A stretch of DNA of 64,000 nt. It comes from Planctomycetaceae bacterium. GTDB taxonomy: Bacteria; Planctomycetota; Planctomycetia; Planctomycetales; Planctomycetaceae. The DNA is taken from assembly GCA_020426325.1 (NCBI GenBank), contig JAGQQG010000004.1:1-64000 (forward strand), written 5' to 3'. Below are positions 36,119 to 45,718 of this stretch, piece by piece (within the stretch, counting starts at the first letter, position 1; each line of letters begins with the position of its first letter). The notes beneath the pieces were generated by a model. The model worked only from the letters and a program-made list of their open reading frames with translations, had not been told where the DNA came from and made no database searches. Position numbers and translations under genes: made by a program.

Positions 36119-38260
36119 ATGCAAAATTCACAACGAATTACACAGTTTGTCATCCTCCTCGTCACGTTGAATCTCCTCTGGACCGCGACCGCTGTCGCCG
36201 AGGACGCAGTCGCCCCACAAGAGGCTGAGCTGCTGGCCGTCCTTCGCTCGGATGCACCAGCGGCGGACAAGGCCATCACTTGTAAGAAACTGGCCATCTA
36301 TGGCTCCGCGGAAGCAGTGCCCGATCTGGCCAAGCTGCTAGCCGACCCGGAGTTGAACTCCTGGGCGAGAATCGCGTTGGAAGCGATCCCGGGTGAGGAA
36401 GCCGACGAAGCACTGCGGAACGCAACAGAATCTCTGGACGGGCTTCTTCTTGTCGGCACCATCAACTCGATCGGGGTCCGTCAGGATGCGCAGGCCGTCG
36501 AAATCCTGTCAGCTCATCTCCAGGACGCTGACTCTGATGTCGCCTCAGCAGCCGCGGTGGCTTTGGGCCATGTCGGAAACGCATCCGCCTCCGAATCCCT
36601 TCGACAGGCGTTGGCAACTGCATCCCTCAGCGTCCGCTCGTCGATCGCTGAGGGATGCGTTTTGTGCGCTGAGAGTTTCCTGGCCGATGGTGACTCCGAT
36701 ACAGCCAGACAGATCTATGACGAGGTCCGTGCAGCTGATGTCCCCTTGCAACGCGTCATCGAAGCAACGCGCGGCGCGATCCTTGCTCGAAAGGAGGATG
36801 AGGCAATCCCGTTACTCATGGAACAGTTCCGGTCTCCGGTCAAGCAACTGTTCCAACTTGCCCTGGGGACGGCTCGCGAATTCCCGGGCGGTGACGTCGA
36901 TCAGGCCTTGGCCAATGAGATGCGTCGCACATCACCGGAACGGGCAGCCCTCATCATTCAGGCGATGGCTGATCGTCCCGAGACTGTGGTCCTGACAGCC
37001 GTGCTTGATGCTGCGAGGCAAGGTCCGAAGGAAGTCCGTCTCTCCGCCATCGAGGCTCTCAAACGCATCGGCGATGTGTCATGCCTGCCTTCTCTGTTAG
37101 AAATCGCCCTGGAAACGGATGAGGATGTGGCTGGAACTGCGAAGGACACGTTGTCGGAAATCCCCGGGGATGATGTGGACGGCCAGATCCTGGCGCTGCT
37201 TCCGCAAAGCGAGGGGGGCATGTATCCGCTCATGATCGAGCTTGTCGGGCGCAGGCGTCTTCAAGCGGTCCCGGAGTTGATCAAGGCTTTGGAGAGCTCA
37301 GACAATGATGTGCGCTCAGCGGCATTGATCGCATTGGGAGAAACGGTCAATCTCGACAGACTCGACGTGCTCGTGAATCAGGTGGTCTCGCCGGATCATT
37401 CGGATGATGCTCCCGTGGCTCAGCGGGCACTGAAGGCTGCGAGTGTCCGCATGCCGGACCGTGAGGCTTGTGCCGTGATGCTGGCCGACGCGATTGATCA
37501 GACTCCATCAGTGAAGACGATGAGCGCCCTCCTGGAGATTCTCGCTGCCGTGGGAGGAACGAGATCGCTGGAGGCTGTCGGAGCGGCGGCAAATAGTGCT
37601 GATGCACAGCTTCAAGACACCGGTACCCGACTGCTCGGCCAATGGATGACTGCCGATGCCGCACCGGTCCTGCTCGATCTGTCCAAGTCGGCTTCCGATG
37701 GCAAGTACAGAGACAGAGCATTTCGAGGTTATCTCCGGATTGCGAGACAGTTTGTGCTGCCGGAACAAGAACGGGTCGACATGTGCGAGCAGGCATTCGA
37801 GATGTCGAGACGACCTGCGGATCAAAAGCTGGTCCTCGAAGTGCTCGAACGCTACCCGAATGCGGGCATGCTTGGGCTCGCCATTCAAGCCATGCAGACA
37901 CCCGAGTTGAAGGACGATGCGACTCCGGTTGTGCTGAAGATCGCCGAAAAGATTGGCGGCGATCAGAAGCAAATCATCGAGCAGCTCTCAAAGGCTGGCT
38001 TGGAAAAGGTCAAACTGGAGATTGTGCAGGCGGAATATGGAGCCGGAACCACACAAAAGAATGTGACCGACATTCTGCAGGAACAGGTTCGCAACTTTCC
38101 GCTGATCACTCTGAAATCGAACAGTTACAACACCAGCTTCGGCGGCGACCCAGCTCCCGGAGTCGTCAAAGAATTGAAAGTTCGGTATCGAATCGACGGC
38201 AAGGAGGGAGAAGCCTCGTTTGCTGAGAACGCACCGATCTTCCTGCCCCTTCCAAAGTGA
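36119..38260 (+). CDS. Secreted HEAT-repeat protein
   Basis: The ATG at 36119 gives a signal peptide (FVILLVTLNLLWTATAVAED), so I prefer it to the earlier TTG at 36065. The 713-residue product consists mostly of alpha-helical HEAT-like repeats of about 30-35 residues from residue 40 to about 600, e.g. VEILSAHLQDADSDVASAAA and VPELIKALESSDNDVRSA. A beta-rich C-terminal segment of about 60 residues ends with FAENAPIFLPLPK. HEAT repeats make protein-protein interaction scaffolds. Genes of this kind often accompany Gfo/Idh and DUF1501 genes in planctomycetes. The specific role is unknown. Confidence 0.88.
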   Translation: MQNSQRITQFVILLVTLNLLWTATAVAEDAVAPQEAELLAVLRSDAPAADKAITCKKLAIYGSAEAVPDLAKLLADPELNSWARIALEAIPGEEADEALRNATESLDGLLLVGTINSIGVRQDAQAVEILSAHLQDADSDVASAAAVALGHVGNASASESLRQALATASLSVRSSIAEGCVLCAESFLADGDSDTARQIYDEVRAADVPLQRVIEATRGAILARKEDEAIPLLMEQFRSPVKQLFQLALGTAREFPGGDVDQALANEMRRTSPERAALIIQAMADRPETVVLTAVLDAARQGPKEVRLSAIEALKRIGDVSCLPSLLEIALETDEDVAGTAKDTLSEIPGDDVDGQILALLPQSEGGMYPLMIELVGRRRLQAVPELIKALESSDNDVRSAALIALGETVNLDRLDVLVNQVVSPDHSDDAPVAQRALKAASVRMPDREACAVMLADAIDQTPSVKTMSALLEILAAVGGTRSLEAVGAAANSADAQLQDTGTRLLGQWMTADAAPVLLDLSKSASDGKYRDRAFRGYLRIARQFVLPEQERVDMCEQAFEMSRRPADQKLVLEVLERYPNAGMLGLAIQAMQTPELKDDATPVVLKIAEKIGGDQKQIIEQLSKAGLEKVKLEIVQAEYGAGTTQKNVTDILQEQVRNFPLITLKSNSYNTSFGGDPAPGVVKELKVRYRIDGKEGEASFAENAPIFLPLPK

Positions 38261-38281
38261 TCTGGCCAAAGCAGGTTGAAC

Positions 38282-40579
38282 TCACTGCCCGCTCTCTGAG
38301 CGAGGCAGGAGTTGGACTTTGTACTCCGGCCGTTGAGGCATCATCAGCGCAGCGTGAGAATAGTAGGGGTAGACACTCCACTCGACGCAGGCGACGAGGT
38401 CAGGGCGTCCATCGTTGTCAAAGTCGCACGAATAGGGGTGCGGACCGTGATTCGTGATCTGGATCGGTTCGCCAAAACATTTCATCGCCTGAGGCGGTGC
38501 AAACTGCGGGTCTGTCGCAGTCCCCACGTTTCTCAGCAGATAGATGCTCCCGCCCTCCAGCGTCCCATGGTGAGCCCCTGCGATGCTATAGATCAGATCG
38601 ACGAGACCGTCCTGATCCCAGTCATTCGCACGAAACGACTCCGTCCAATGAGCGGCCCGCTGCACAATGGCATCATTGATCGGTGTGCCCTCCTCGAGCT
38701 TAAGCGGTCCTGCCTCATGCAGCACCAGTGACCCATCTTCTGCACGCGACTGTGTGAACAGCGTTGCGACGCGATTCTGACCATGATGCGTCACAAGATC
38801 GGGCAGTTCGTCTCCGTTGAAATCAGCAATGGCTGCCCCCGTTCGCCAGAAGAAGGGGCGTTCCGCCTCGTAAGGATAGACACCATTATTGGACTGCGGG
38901 TCGGCGGCCCTTGTCGCAGACTGTGTCCGGAGTTCGTCAGAATCCGGGTAGTCTTCACAGAGGATTTGCCTTCTCGCTCCAAACCGAGGCTCTTTTTTCG
39001 TGCCGATGTTCTTGTACCAGTAGATGCGGTTGGTCTCGTTCGGCAGGATCAGATCCTTGAGTCCATCCGCATCCCAGTCGACAAACTCGGGGTACGTGTA
39101 TCCCATATCATGAAAGCTGAGCGGTTCACCAAGAAGTTCATTCCGGAGCAGTCGAACCGGCTGTCCCTCAGCAAGAATCATCTTCGGCTCAGCGAAGGAC
39201 GGTTTTGAGCGAGTTCCCTCGTTGATGACGATGCGGGGCCAGCCGTAACCACCTCCCACCAGCATGTCGAGATCGCCGTCGTCATCCCAGTCGCACAGAC
39301 AGGGCCAAGCTTGATCGCTGAAGGACATGACCGCAGAGAGCGACTCGGCTCGTCCCTGTTTCTCAAATCGAGGTCCACCCTCCGCTAGGACAAGTCGATA
39401 GAACGAAATCTCCTGAAAGGCGTTGTGCTGGACGATCACGCCACTCTCGTCGTGGATGTGATACGTCGAGACGGCCGTGCAGTAGGGGACGTCAATTTCA
39501 TCGATCAACTGTTCCTTGCCAAAGCGAAGTGGGTCGCCTCCGAGGTTCCTTCGCCAGGAGATTTGGTAGAAATCCGGTTGAACCGTTTCACCACCGTGCA
39601 GACAGACCGAGTCCAGAAGTCCGTCTGCGTCGACGTCCAGAAAGCACGGCGACCGACCGGCATCGAGCTTGACAGTTTCCGTCGCCTGAAAAGGCCATCC
39701 CTCGGGATTCGTGTTGCGGACAAACTCCCCGTCGACGACCAGATCCACAGCTCCATCATGATTCAAGTCAACTATTCGACAGGCTTCCCAACCATTGACA
39801 GCAACCGACCCACTCGACCGAAACGTGGGCATCCTGCTGTGGTCTGCCTCGTTCGTGTTCAGAAAGAACTCTGCCGTGCCGGTTCCTCGGCGAGTCATCA
39901 CGAGATCAATCCTGTCGTCCAGGTTCAAATCGGCGAAGGCAGCGGCCATGTAGGTGTGGCTGAAGAAGCTAAGTCCATCGTCCTGTCGCCGCAACCTCAA
40001 GAGATCGTCGAACTCAAATCGTCGATCATGATCGATGCCTGAATACGCAATGACGCCATCCCAAGGAGAACCGGGCCGGTACGCATAGTTCCACGTTCCG
40101 ACGAGGTCCGCAATGCCATCCCGATTGAGGTCGTGCAAACCCATTGAATAGAACATCGTGATTGGACGCGGGACGCCCGCGTTGTATCGCAGCAGATCTC
40201 CAACGCCGATTGGTGGAACATAGGACTGCGGTTGAAGAAGCTGTCCTTCTTTGTTCGTCTGAAAGCGAATCTCAAAGTCGATGTGAGTTGGATCAGCAAT
40301 CACGAACTCGATCCGTCCTCGATCGCTGTAGGCAAAATCTTCTGTGAGCAAGTGAGGCACGGTCTCGCCGGAGACCAAATCTCGCACCACGATTGAGTTT
40401 GGATCGAAGGTCCCATCGAGGCCGAGTTCTTCAACGAACGCTCCGAAGTCGATCGTGGGGTCCAATGGCGTGTTGGGATACTCAAGCGGTGACGTCACAG
40501 TCAGCCGCAGGCCATCTTGCGCCAGCGTCCCTTCGTTGGCCAGTCCTAGCATTACGAGATACCAGAAGGTCATTCTCAT
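38282..40579 (-). CDS. Secreted FG-GAP/VCBS repeat protein
   Basis: The start at 40579 follows GGAGAG and opens a signal peptide (MRMTFWYLVMLGLANEGTLAQ); the open frame reaches to 40666. The 765-residue product has a beta-sandwich-like N-terminus (DLVSGETVPHLLTEDF) and at least six FG-GAP/VCBS-type units with Asp-rich calcium loops such as DLNRDGIADLVGTW, DLNLDDRIDLVMTR, DWDDDGDLDMLVGG, DWDADGLKDLILPN, DFNGDELPDLVTHH and DFDNDGRPDLVACV. It should fold as a calcium-binding propeller outside the cytoplasm. Function is unknown; it diverges from a sulfatase gene. Confidence 0.9.
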   Translation of the reverse strand: MRMTFWYLVMLGLANEGTLAQDGLRLTVTSPLEYPNTPLDPTIDFGAFVEELGLDGTFDPNSIVVRDLVSGETVPHLLTEDFAYSDRGRIEFVIADPTHIDFEIRFQTNKEGQLLQPQSYVPPIGVGDLLRYNAGVPRPITMFYSMGLHDLNRDGIADLVGTWNYAYRPGSPWDGVIAYSGIDHDRRFEFDDLLRLRRQDDGLSFFSHTYMAAAFADLNLDDRIDLVMTRRGTGTAEFFLNTNEADHSRMPTFRSSGSVAVNGWEACRIVDLNHDGAVDLVVDGEFVRNTNPEGWPFQATETVKLDAGRSPCFLDVDADGLLDSVCLHGGETVQPDFYQISWRRNLGGDPLRFGKEQLIDEIDVPYCTAVSTYHIHDESGVIVQHNAFQEISFYRLVLAEGGPRFEKQGRAESLSAVMSFSDQAWPCLCDWDDDGDLDMLVGGGYGWPRIVINEGTRSKPSFAEPKMILAEGQPVRLLRNELLGEPLSFHDMGYTYPEFVDWDADGLKDLILPNETNRIYWYKNIGTKKEPRFGARRQILCEDYPDSDELRTQSATRAADPQSNNGVYPYEAERPFFWRTGAAIADFNGDELPDLVTHHGQNRVATLFTQSRAEDGSLVLHEAGPLKLEEGTPINDAIVQRAAHWTESFRANDWDQDGLVDLIYSIAGAHHGTLEGGSIYLLRNVGTATDPQFAPPQAMKCFGEPIQITNHGPHPYSCDFDNDGRPDLVACVEWSVYPYYSHAALMMPQRPEYKVQLLPRSESGQ

Positions 40580-40746
40580 GAGCGCTCTCCGTGAACTTCG
40601 TCTGACACGAAACCAATACCGTGGGCAGATGCACAAGCCAGCTTCGGAGTGTATTTCCCTCGCCAATCGAGAAACCAGTCACCTTCTCAGTCGTCGACGA
40701 CCAACGACTTCTGTACGCTCGTAACTTAACCCCAACGGGACTCCCC

Positions 40747-42135
40747 ATGATGCAGAAGTATTCTCAAATCATTTGCTTTGCGCTGTGGATATGTCTGACG
40801 ACGTGCAGCGACGTCACGGCCGATCCGCCTAACATCCTGCTCATCACCATGGACAACGTAGGGTACGGCGATCTTCGTTCGTACAATCCGGACTCTCCCA
40901 TCAAGACGCCGTGTCTCGATCGTCTGGCTGCCGATGGAGCCAAACTCACGAACTTCTACACAGCATCGCCGACATGTACTGTCTCCCGGGCCTGCCTGCT
41001 GACAGGTCGCGTGGCACAACGACATAGGTTGGTCAATCAATTGCCCGGCGTCGCTGGCAACTACGGCGTGGGTCTCGACCAGAGCGAGATGCTGATTCCG
41101 CAATACCTCAAGTCAGCGGACACGCCATACGCTACAGGATGTTTCGGGAAGTGGAACATCGGCTTTGCACCGGGGTCACGACCGACGGAGCGGGGCTTTG
41201 ATGAGTTCATCGGACATGCATCAGGCAACATCGACTACTTTCGTCACAATTACCGGGACCGTCATGACCTGTATCAGGGCACCGAAGAGCTGCATCGTGA
41301 GGGAACCTATTCGACGGATTTGTTCGCTGATGCAGCCATCGATTTTGTGGAACGTCTGACTAAAGCAGGCTCAACCTGGTTCTGCTATCTGCCGTTTAAT
41401 GCTCCGCATTTCCCCTCCGCTGGAAATCGACGAGATGATGAACCGAACATCTGGCAAGCACCTGACTGGGCGCTTGCTGAGTATGGTCTGACACAGGAGG
41501 AACTCGATCCGCACAAGCGGTTCTATGCGAATGTCACCGCATTGGATCGGGCGATTGGCCGAATGCTCGATACGCTCGACGAACTCGGCGTCGCGGACAG
41601 CACTTTTGTCTTCTGCATGTCCGACAACGGAGCGTTCCAACTTGGTCGAGAGGGGATTGATGTCGGATCGAATGAACCACTCAGAGATGGCGGCGTCACC
41701 TGTTGGGAAGGAGGCATTCGCGTGCCCGCGTTCGCTCGCTGGCCGGGACGGATCGCACCGGGCACGACCATCACCAAAATCTGCTGGTCACCTGACCTGC
41801 TCGTGACCTGTGCCGCATTGGCAAGAGTTACGCTTCCTGATCGAGTTGCGTTTGATGGACAGAACACCCTGCCGATTCTGACCGAGGGTGCGTCAACTCA
41901 GCATGAGTCACTCTACTTTCAATTTCGTACTCATGCTGCCTTGCGGATGGGAGAGTGGAAGATCGTGCGTGAGAAACCAAACCAAGCGTGGATGCTGTTC
42001 AATCTTTCGAGCGACATCGGCGAACAACATGACTTGTCGACACTGCATCCGGAGCGCGTTGATCAACTGGCGGCGGAGTATGTTCAGTGGAAACAGGACA
42101 TCGCAAATTCTCGTCCACATCGTCTCCGGGAGTGA
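40747..42135 (+). CDS. Sulfatase-family protein with atypical active-site motif
   Basis: The ATG at 40747 starts a signal peptide (QIICFALWICLTTCS); the open frame runs back to 40621. The 462-residue product is sulfatase-like, but the active-site pattern is C77-T-V-S-R81 rather than Cys-x-Pro-Ser-Arg, and the first metal motif is MDNVGYGD with Asn in place of the second Asp. The second metal motif CMSDNGAFQLG and KWNIGFAPGSRPTERGFDEF are conserved. The changes may mark a subfamily with another substrate, or loss of formylglycine formation. It is divergent from the FG-GAP gene and convergent with the CoA-disulfide-reductase-like gene. Confidence 0.85.
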   Translation: MMQKYSQIICFALWICLTTCSDVTADPPNILLITMDNVGYGDLRSYNPDSPIKTPCLDRLAADGAKLTNFYTASPTCTVSRACLLTGRVAQRHRLVNQLPGVAGNYGVGLDQSEMLIPQYLKSADTPYATGCFGKWNIGFAPGSRPTERGFDEFIGHASGNIDYFRHNYRDRHDLYQGTEELHREGTYSTDLFADAAIDFVERLTKAGSTWFCYLPFNAPHFPSAGNRRDDEPNIWQAPDWALAEYGLTQEELDPHKRFYANVTALDRAIGRMLDTLDELGVADSTFVFCMSDNGAFQLGREGIDVGSNEPLRDGGVTCWEGGIRVPAFARWPGRIAPGTTITKICWSPDLLVTCAALARVTLPDRVAFDGQNTLPILTEGASTQHESLYFQFRTHAALRMGEWKIVREKPNQAWMLFNLSSDIGEQHDLSTLHPERVDQLAAEYVQWKQDIANSRPHRLRE

Positions 42136-42246
42136 ATCGCCCAACGAAATGGGGGTTCGACTGTTCGCGGCGAGTTCGGCCTCTCACAGGAACATCCTTG
42201 ACGGACCACGAGGCTTCGCTCGCCGCATGGAATGAGTCGACGATGG

Positions 42247-43923
42247 CTACTGATCTGTTGGAATCGCTCGATTTCTCACGGTGGCGCCGCCGGAGAGGTT
42301 TTTGATGGAATTGAATCCGTGCTGTTTCAGGATGCGCACTGCCACATGTCCCCGTACGCCGACACCACAACTGACGATCGTTTCCAGTGATGGATCGAGT
42401 TCGCCCAGCCGGTGACGCAGCTCATCGACCGGAATGTGGATGGCATGTTCTCCTCCAGCCAGCGGATGATTTTCGATTTCACTCGTCGTCCTCACATCGA
42501 CCAGTTGGACATCCGAAAGCTCTACATCAGCCGGTGCAACGTGTGCGATCCCATCCAAATGATTTCCAGCTGCAAATGCCGCCTGATGGACGGGATCTTT
42601 TGCTGAGCCAAAGGGGGGTGCATAACATAGATCGAGATTGGCGAGATCCCGCACTGTTGCATTGAAATTCATCGAAGTCGCAATGATATCGATCCGTTTG
42701 TCGACGCCGTCCTTGCCGACTGCCTGGGCGCCAAGGACCTGCTCCGTCTCCGGATCAAAGACTAATTTGAGAGTCACGGGTGTTGCACCGGGAAAGTAGC
42801 CTGCATGTTGGCCGGCCACAATCGTCACGCTCGTTGCTTTGACTCCTAATCTATTGGCAGCCTTGACTGAAAGGCCTGTCATTGCAGCCGATTGGTCGAA
42901 GACACGAACAATCGCAGTCCCAAGAACATTCCCCATGGGCTGACAATTGCCGGTCGCGGCGTGTTCACCTGCGAGACGACCAGCTCGATTGGCAGGCCCC
43001 GCCAAAGGAACCCGCTGCTGTCGGTTCAGAGGTCCACAGACATACTCGCAGGCGTCACCCACGGCATAGATATCGGGATCATTCGTTTGCAGAAAGCGGT
43101 TCGTGACAATTCCACCTGTCTCGCCAATGTCCAGTCCTGCCGCTTGAGCGAGTTGTGTGTTGGGTCGAACTCCCAGGCCCATGATGACCGGGTGACCTTG
43201 AACTTTCCGACCGCTCGCTAGCTCGACTCCAACAGCCTTGTTCTCCGAATCCGTCAAAACCGCCTTGATGCCGTCCCCAGCGAAGAAATCGACGCTGTGC
43301 GCGCGGAGAGAACTCTCGATTGGCTGCACCATTTCCGCATCGAACAAAGGAAGCACTTGTGGCTGCAATTCGACTAAAGACACTTTGAACCCGCGATGGA
43401 CGAGTTGTTCGACGACTTCCAGCCCAATAAAACCCGCCCCAACAACGACCGCTTCCTTCGTGACGGCATGATCGATCGTCGCTTTGATGTGATCCATATC
43501 AGCAACGTTGCGAAGCGTGTAGACGCCGGTTGCGTTGTGTCCGGGAATCGGCGGGACAAGTGGTGCTGCCCCCGGAGACAAGATCAGCTTATCGTAGGGC
43601 AAGTCAAACACCTCGCCCGTCTCATGGTTCAACACAGAGACGGTCTTGTTGTCTCGATCAATTACAGTCGCCTCATGACGAGTCCGGACATCGAGCCTGA
43701 AACGACGCTCCAACAACTCTTTGGTCGCGACGAGAAGTTTGCTTCGGTCTGCGATTTCCTCACCGATGTGATAGGGAAGTCCACAATTGGCAAAGGAAAC
43801 GTGTTCGTCCTTCTCCAGTAGGATGATCTCTGCATGTTCATCTGTTCGACGCGCACGGGTCGCTGCCGATGCACCGCCAGCAACGCCTCCAATGATGACG
43901 ATTCTTATCGGCTTCCGTGTCAT
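42247..43923 (-). CDS. CoA-disulfide reductase-like flavoprotein with C-terminal rhodanese domain
   Basis: A 558-residue FAD/NAD(P)H protein. The first Rossmann motif VIIGGVAGGASAATRARR starts at residue 9. The single redox cysteine of the CoADR family is C47 in FANCGLPYHIG. The second nucleotide motif VVVGAGFIGLEVVEQL follows, with the FAD motif YAVGDACEYVCG and the dimerisation domain. The last 100 residues form a rhodanese domain with catalytic C519 (VSCGVGVRG). CoADR-RHD proteins reduce CoA disulfide, persulfides or polysulfides. Divergent from the CBS-domain operon, it belongs to a redox-stress block. Confidence 0.9.
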   Translation of the reverse strand: MTRKPIRIVIIGGVAGGASAATRARRTDEHAEIILLEKDEHVSFANCGLPYHIGEEIADRSKLLVATKELLERRFRLDVRTRHEATVIDRDNKTVSVLNHETGEVFDLPYDKLILSPGAAPLVPPIPGHNATGVYTLRNVADMDHIKATIDHAVTKEAVVVGAGFIGLEVVEQLVHRGFKVSLVELQPQVLPLFDAEMVQPIESSLRAHSVDFFAGDGIKAVLTDSENKAVGVELASGRKVQGHPVIMGLGVRPNTQLAQAAGLDIGETGGIVTNRFLQTNDPDIYAVGDACEYVCGPLNRQQRVPLAGPANRAGRLAGEHAATGNCQPMGNVLGTAIVRVFDQSAAMTGLSVKAANRLGVKATSVTIVAGQHAGYFPGATPVTLKLVFDPETEQVLGAQAVGKDGVDKRIDIIATSMNFNATVRDLANLDLCYAPPFGSAKDPVHQAAFAAGNHLDGIAHVAPADVELSDVQLVDVRTTSEIENHPLAGGEHAIHIPVDELRHRLGELDPSLETIVSCGVGVRGHVAVRILKQHGFNSIKNLSGGATVRNRAIPTDQ

Positions 43924-44257
43924 AGCTGTCTCTCCTGTTGCTGGTAATCGTTGTGATGCTTCCGATCAACGTCTCAATTCGATCGATGAGCAATCTTGCG
44001 AAAGCACAAATAATGAGCATGGATATCGAGCTCTGGGAAAAGTATCGGTTTCCGATCCTTCTGTCACGGCAAGCCTCAACAAAGCATCCTCTCAACCCTC
44101 GCGCGACAACCCGCACACAGCGCGCGGTGTTTGGACAATCTCGCACGCCTTGTCGATGTGCGAATTTGCACCTGTGTCAATACGCCACGTTTCAAGCTAG
44201 AATGGCATACAAACTGCTCAGTAGCGATTGTTCCTGTTCAATAACCGGAGGAGTCTC
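43924..44257. other. Divergent promoter region of the CoADR and CBS genes
   Basis: About 330 bases without a convincing gene; both neighbouring genes must start here. It contains the palindrome at 44158-44171 noted below. No standard -35/-10 pair stands out. Confidence 0.45.
44158..44171. promoter_or_regulatory. Palindrome GTGCGAATTTGCAC upstream of the CBS operon
   Basis: A 14-base palindrome with one G-T mismatch, about 87 bases before the first CBS start codon. It has the size and symmetry of an operator for a dimeric regulator. I cannot link it to a known binding motif. Confidence 0.35.
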
Positions 44258-44725
44258 ATGGGATTGGCTGAGAAATTTGCAAGTATCCCGGTTCGAGAAT
44301 TGAACCTGCGTGAAATGCCCACAGTCGACAAGGGCGCAAGCGTGCGGGATGCGATTGAAGTCTTACGTTCGGCACAACTCGGCTGCGCTGCTGTCATGGA
44401 AGCTGGAAAGCCCGTGGGAATGTTCACTGAGTCGGTGCTCCGCGAGGCATTTGCCCAGAATCCCGGCGTGATTGATGAGATCGTCGACTCTCACATGGCT
44501 GTTCCGTTTCCAAAAGTCTATCTCGACGATACCGTCGATATGGTGCTGGCAGCCATGCAAGCGAACAACACGCGTTTTATCTGTGTGGTCGATTCCGAAG
44601 AGAATGTTGCCGGGCTGACCGGCCAGAAGGGCTTGATGGAATTTGTTGCCGAGGAGTTTCCGCGCCAAGTTCTGGTTCAACGAATCAGTGAAGTCTCTAC
44701 CAACAGCCGCCGAGAAGGAGCCTAA
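44258..44725 (+). CDS. Two-CBS-domain protein (first of three)
   Basis: The ATG at 44258 is preceded by GGAGGAG, one of the strongest ribosome-binding sites in the window, and gives a 155-residue protein; the open frame begins 10 codons earlier. Two CBS domains are seen: one around VDKGASVRDAIEVLRSAQLG and a second with LDDTVDMVLAAMQANNTRF. CBS pairs bind adenosyl nucleotides (AMP, ATP, SAM) and often report energy state. There is no catalytic domain attached. Two bases separate it from the next CBS gene. Confidence 0.88.
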   Translation: MGLAEKFASIPVRELNLREMPTVDKGASVRDAIEVLRSAQLGCAAVMEAGKPVGMFTESVLREAFAQNPGVIDEIVDSHMAVPFPKVYLDDTVDMVLAAMQANNTRFICVVDSEENVAGLTGQKGLMEFVAEEFPRQVLVQRISEVSTNSRREGA

Positions 44726-44727
44726 GC

Positions 44728-45225
44728 ATGGCCAATTCAAATCCTCCACCAATTCCGGATGACGAATTCTCCGATCCGCTTGAGAATTATGATGCTCCCG
44801 TCTACGCAGACCCCCTCGAAGAAGCACTTGCAACAAGAACGGTTACCGACCTTGCGGCTCAACCCTGTGAGACAATTTCGGCGGACACCAGTATTGCGGA
44901 AGCTGTAAAAAAACTGGTTTCAATCCACCACGCTTGCCTGCTTGTCGAGGATGAAGGACGACTTGCGGGACTCTTTACCGATCGGGATCTCCTTGATCGC
45001 GTCGTGCTCGAATTTGAGGATTGTCGCGATCAACCCTTGCGAACTGTCATGACACCGGATCCGGTCTATGTTTCCGAGTCCGATTGTCCGGCCGCAGTTC
45101 TGGCTGTGATGGCAGTTAGCGGATTTCGTCATGTCCCCGTGTTGGATGCAGATGGTATGATTGCGGGTATCGTTAGCCCACGTCGTATCACTGAATTCCT
45201 GCTGGAACATTCCCCATCGGAGTAA
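44728..45225 (+). CDS. Two-CBS-domain protein (second of three)
   Basis: A 165-residue protein. The first 35 residues are acidic and Pro-rich (PPPIPDDEFSDPLENYDAP), followed by two CBS domains (SADTSIAEAVKKLVSIHHAC; then ESDCPAAVLAVMAVSGFRH), with GLFTDRDLLDRV and GIVSPRRITEFL as typical CBS ends. The sequence differs clearly from its two neighbours, so the three are not recent duplicates. It lies between the first and third CBS genes with gaps of two and four bases and is surely in one transcript. Confidence 0.88.
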   Translation: MANSNPPPIPDDEFSDPLENYDAPVYADPLEEALATRTVTDLAAQPCETISADTSIAEAVKKLVSIHHACLLVEDEGRLAGLFTDRDLLDRVVLEFEDCRDQPLRTVMTPDPVYVSESDCPAAVLAVMAVSGFRHVPVLDADGMIAGIVSPRRITEFLLEHSPSE

Positions 45226-45229
45226 GTTG

Positions 45230-45646
45230 ATGAACGTCAAAATTGAGGATTTAATGAATCCCAAGGTTATGGTCGCTCAACCACATCAGACGTTCGGACA
45301 TGTCAAAAAGGTGATGCAACAACACGGTATCAGTTGTCTGCCGGTCGCAGGTCACGAAGGAGAGCCTGTAGGAATTGTAACAGCAACCGACCTGCTGGAT
45401 GATCACGCTGACGGTCTGCCGATCAGTAAATTCATGTCAAAGAACGTTTTCACCGTGCCGGTTTACGGTGATCCATCTTTGGCGGCCCGCATTATGCGGA
45501 ATCATCACATTCATCACGTCGTTGTCACGCACGAGAAAGAGATCGTTGGCATCCTCAGTTCCTTTGACCTGCTGCAACTTGTGGAAGACCATCGCTTTGC
45601 GATCAAGCAAGCCCCCTCGAAAACGAAGCGATCCAAGAAAGCGTAA
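45230..45646 (+). CDS. Two-CBS-domain protein (third of three)
   Basis: The ATG at 45230, four bases after the previous stop and preceded by GGAG, gives a 138-residue protein; an upstream in-frame start at 45161 lies inside the second CBS gene. It is a compact CBS pair beginning MNVKIEDLMNPKVMVAQPHQ, with GIVTATDLLDDH and GILSSFDLLQLV, ending in a Lys-rich tail (KTKRSKKA). The tail could bind nucleic acid or polyphosphate; note the polyphosphate kinase gene convergent with it downstream (inference). Confidence 0.88.
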   Translation: MNVKIEDLMNPKVMVAQPHQTFGHVKKVMQQHGISCLPVAGHEGEPVGIVTATDLLDDHADGLPISKFMSKNVFTVPVYGDPSLAARIMRNHHIHHVVVTHEKEIVGILSSFDLLQLVEDHRFAIKQAPSKTKRSKKA

Positions 45647-45718
45647 GAGTCACTGACTTGCTTCGGATCGCTATATCTGTGGCGACGAGACCAATGCGAC
45701 GGGCAATCCAGTTTCGCC

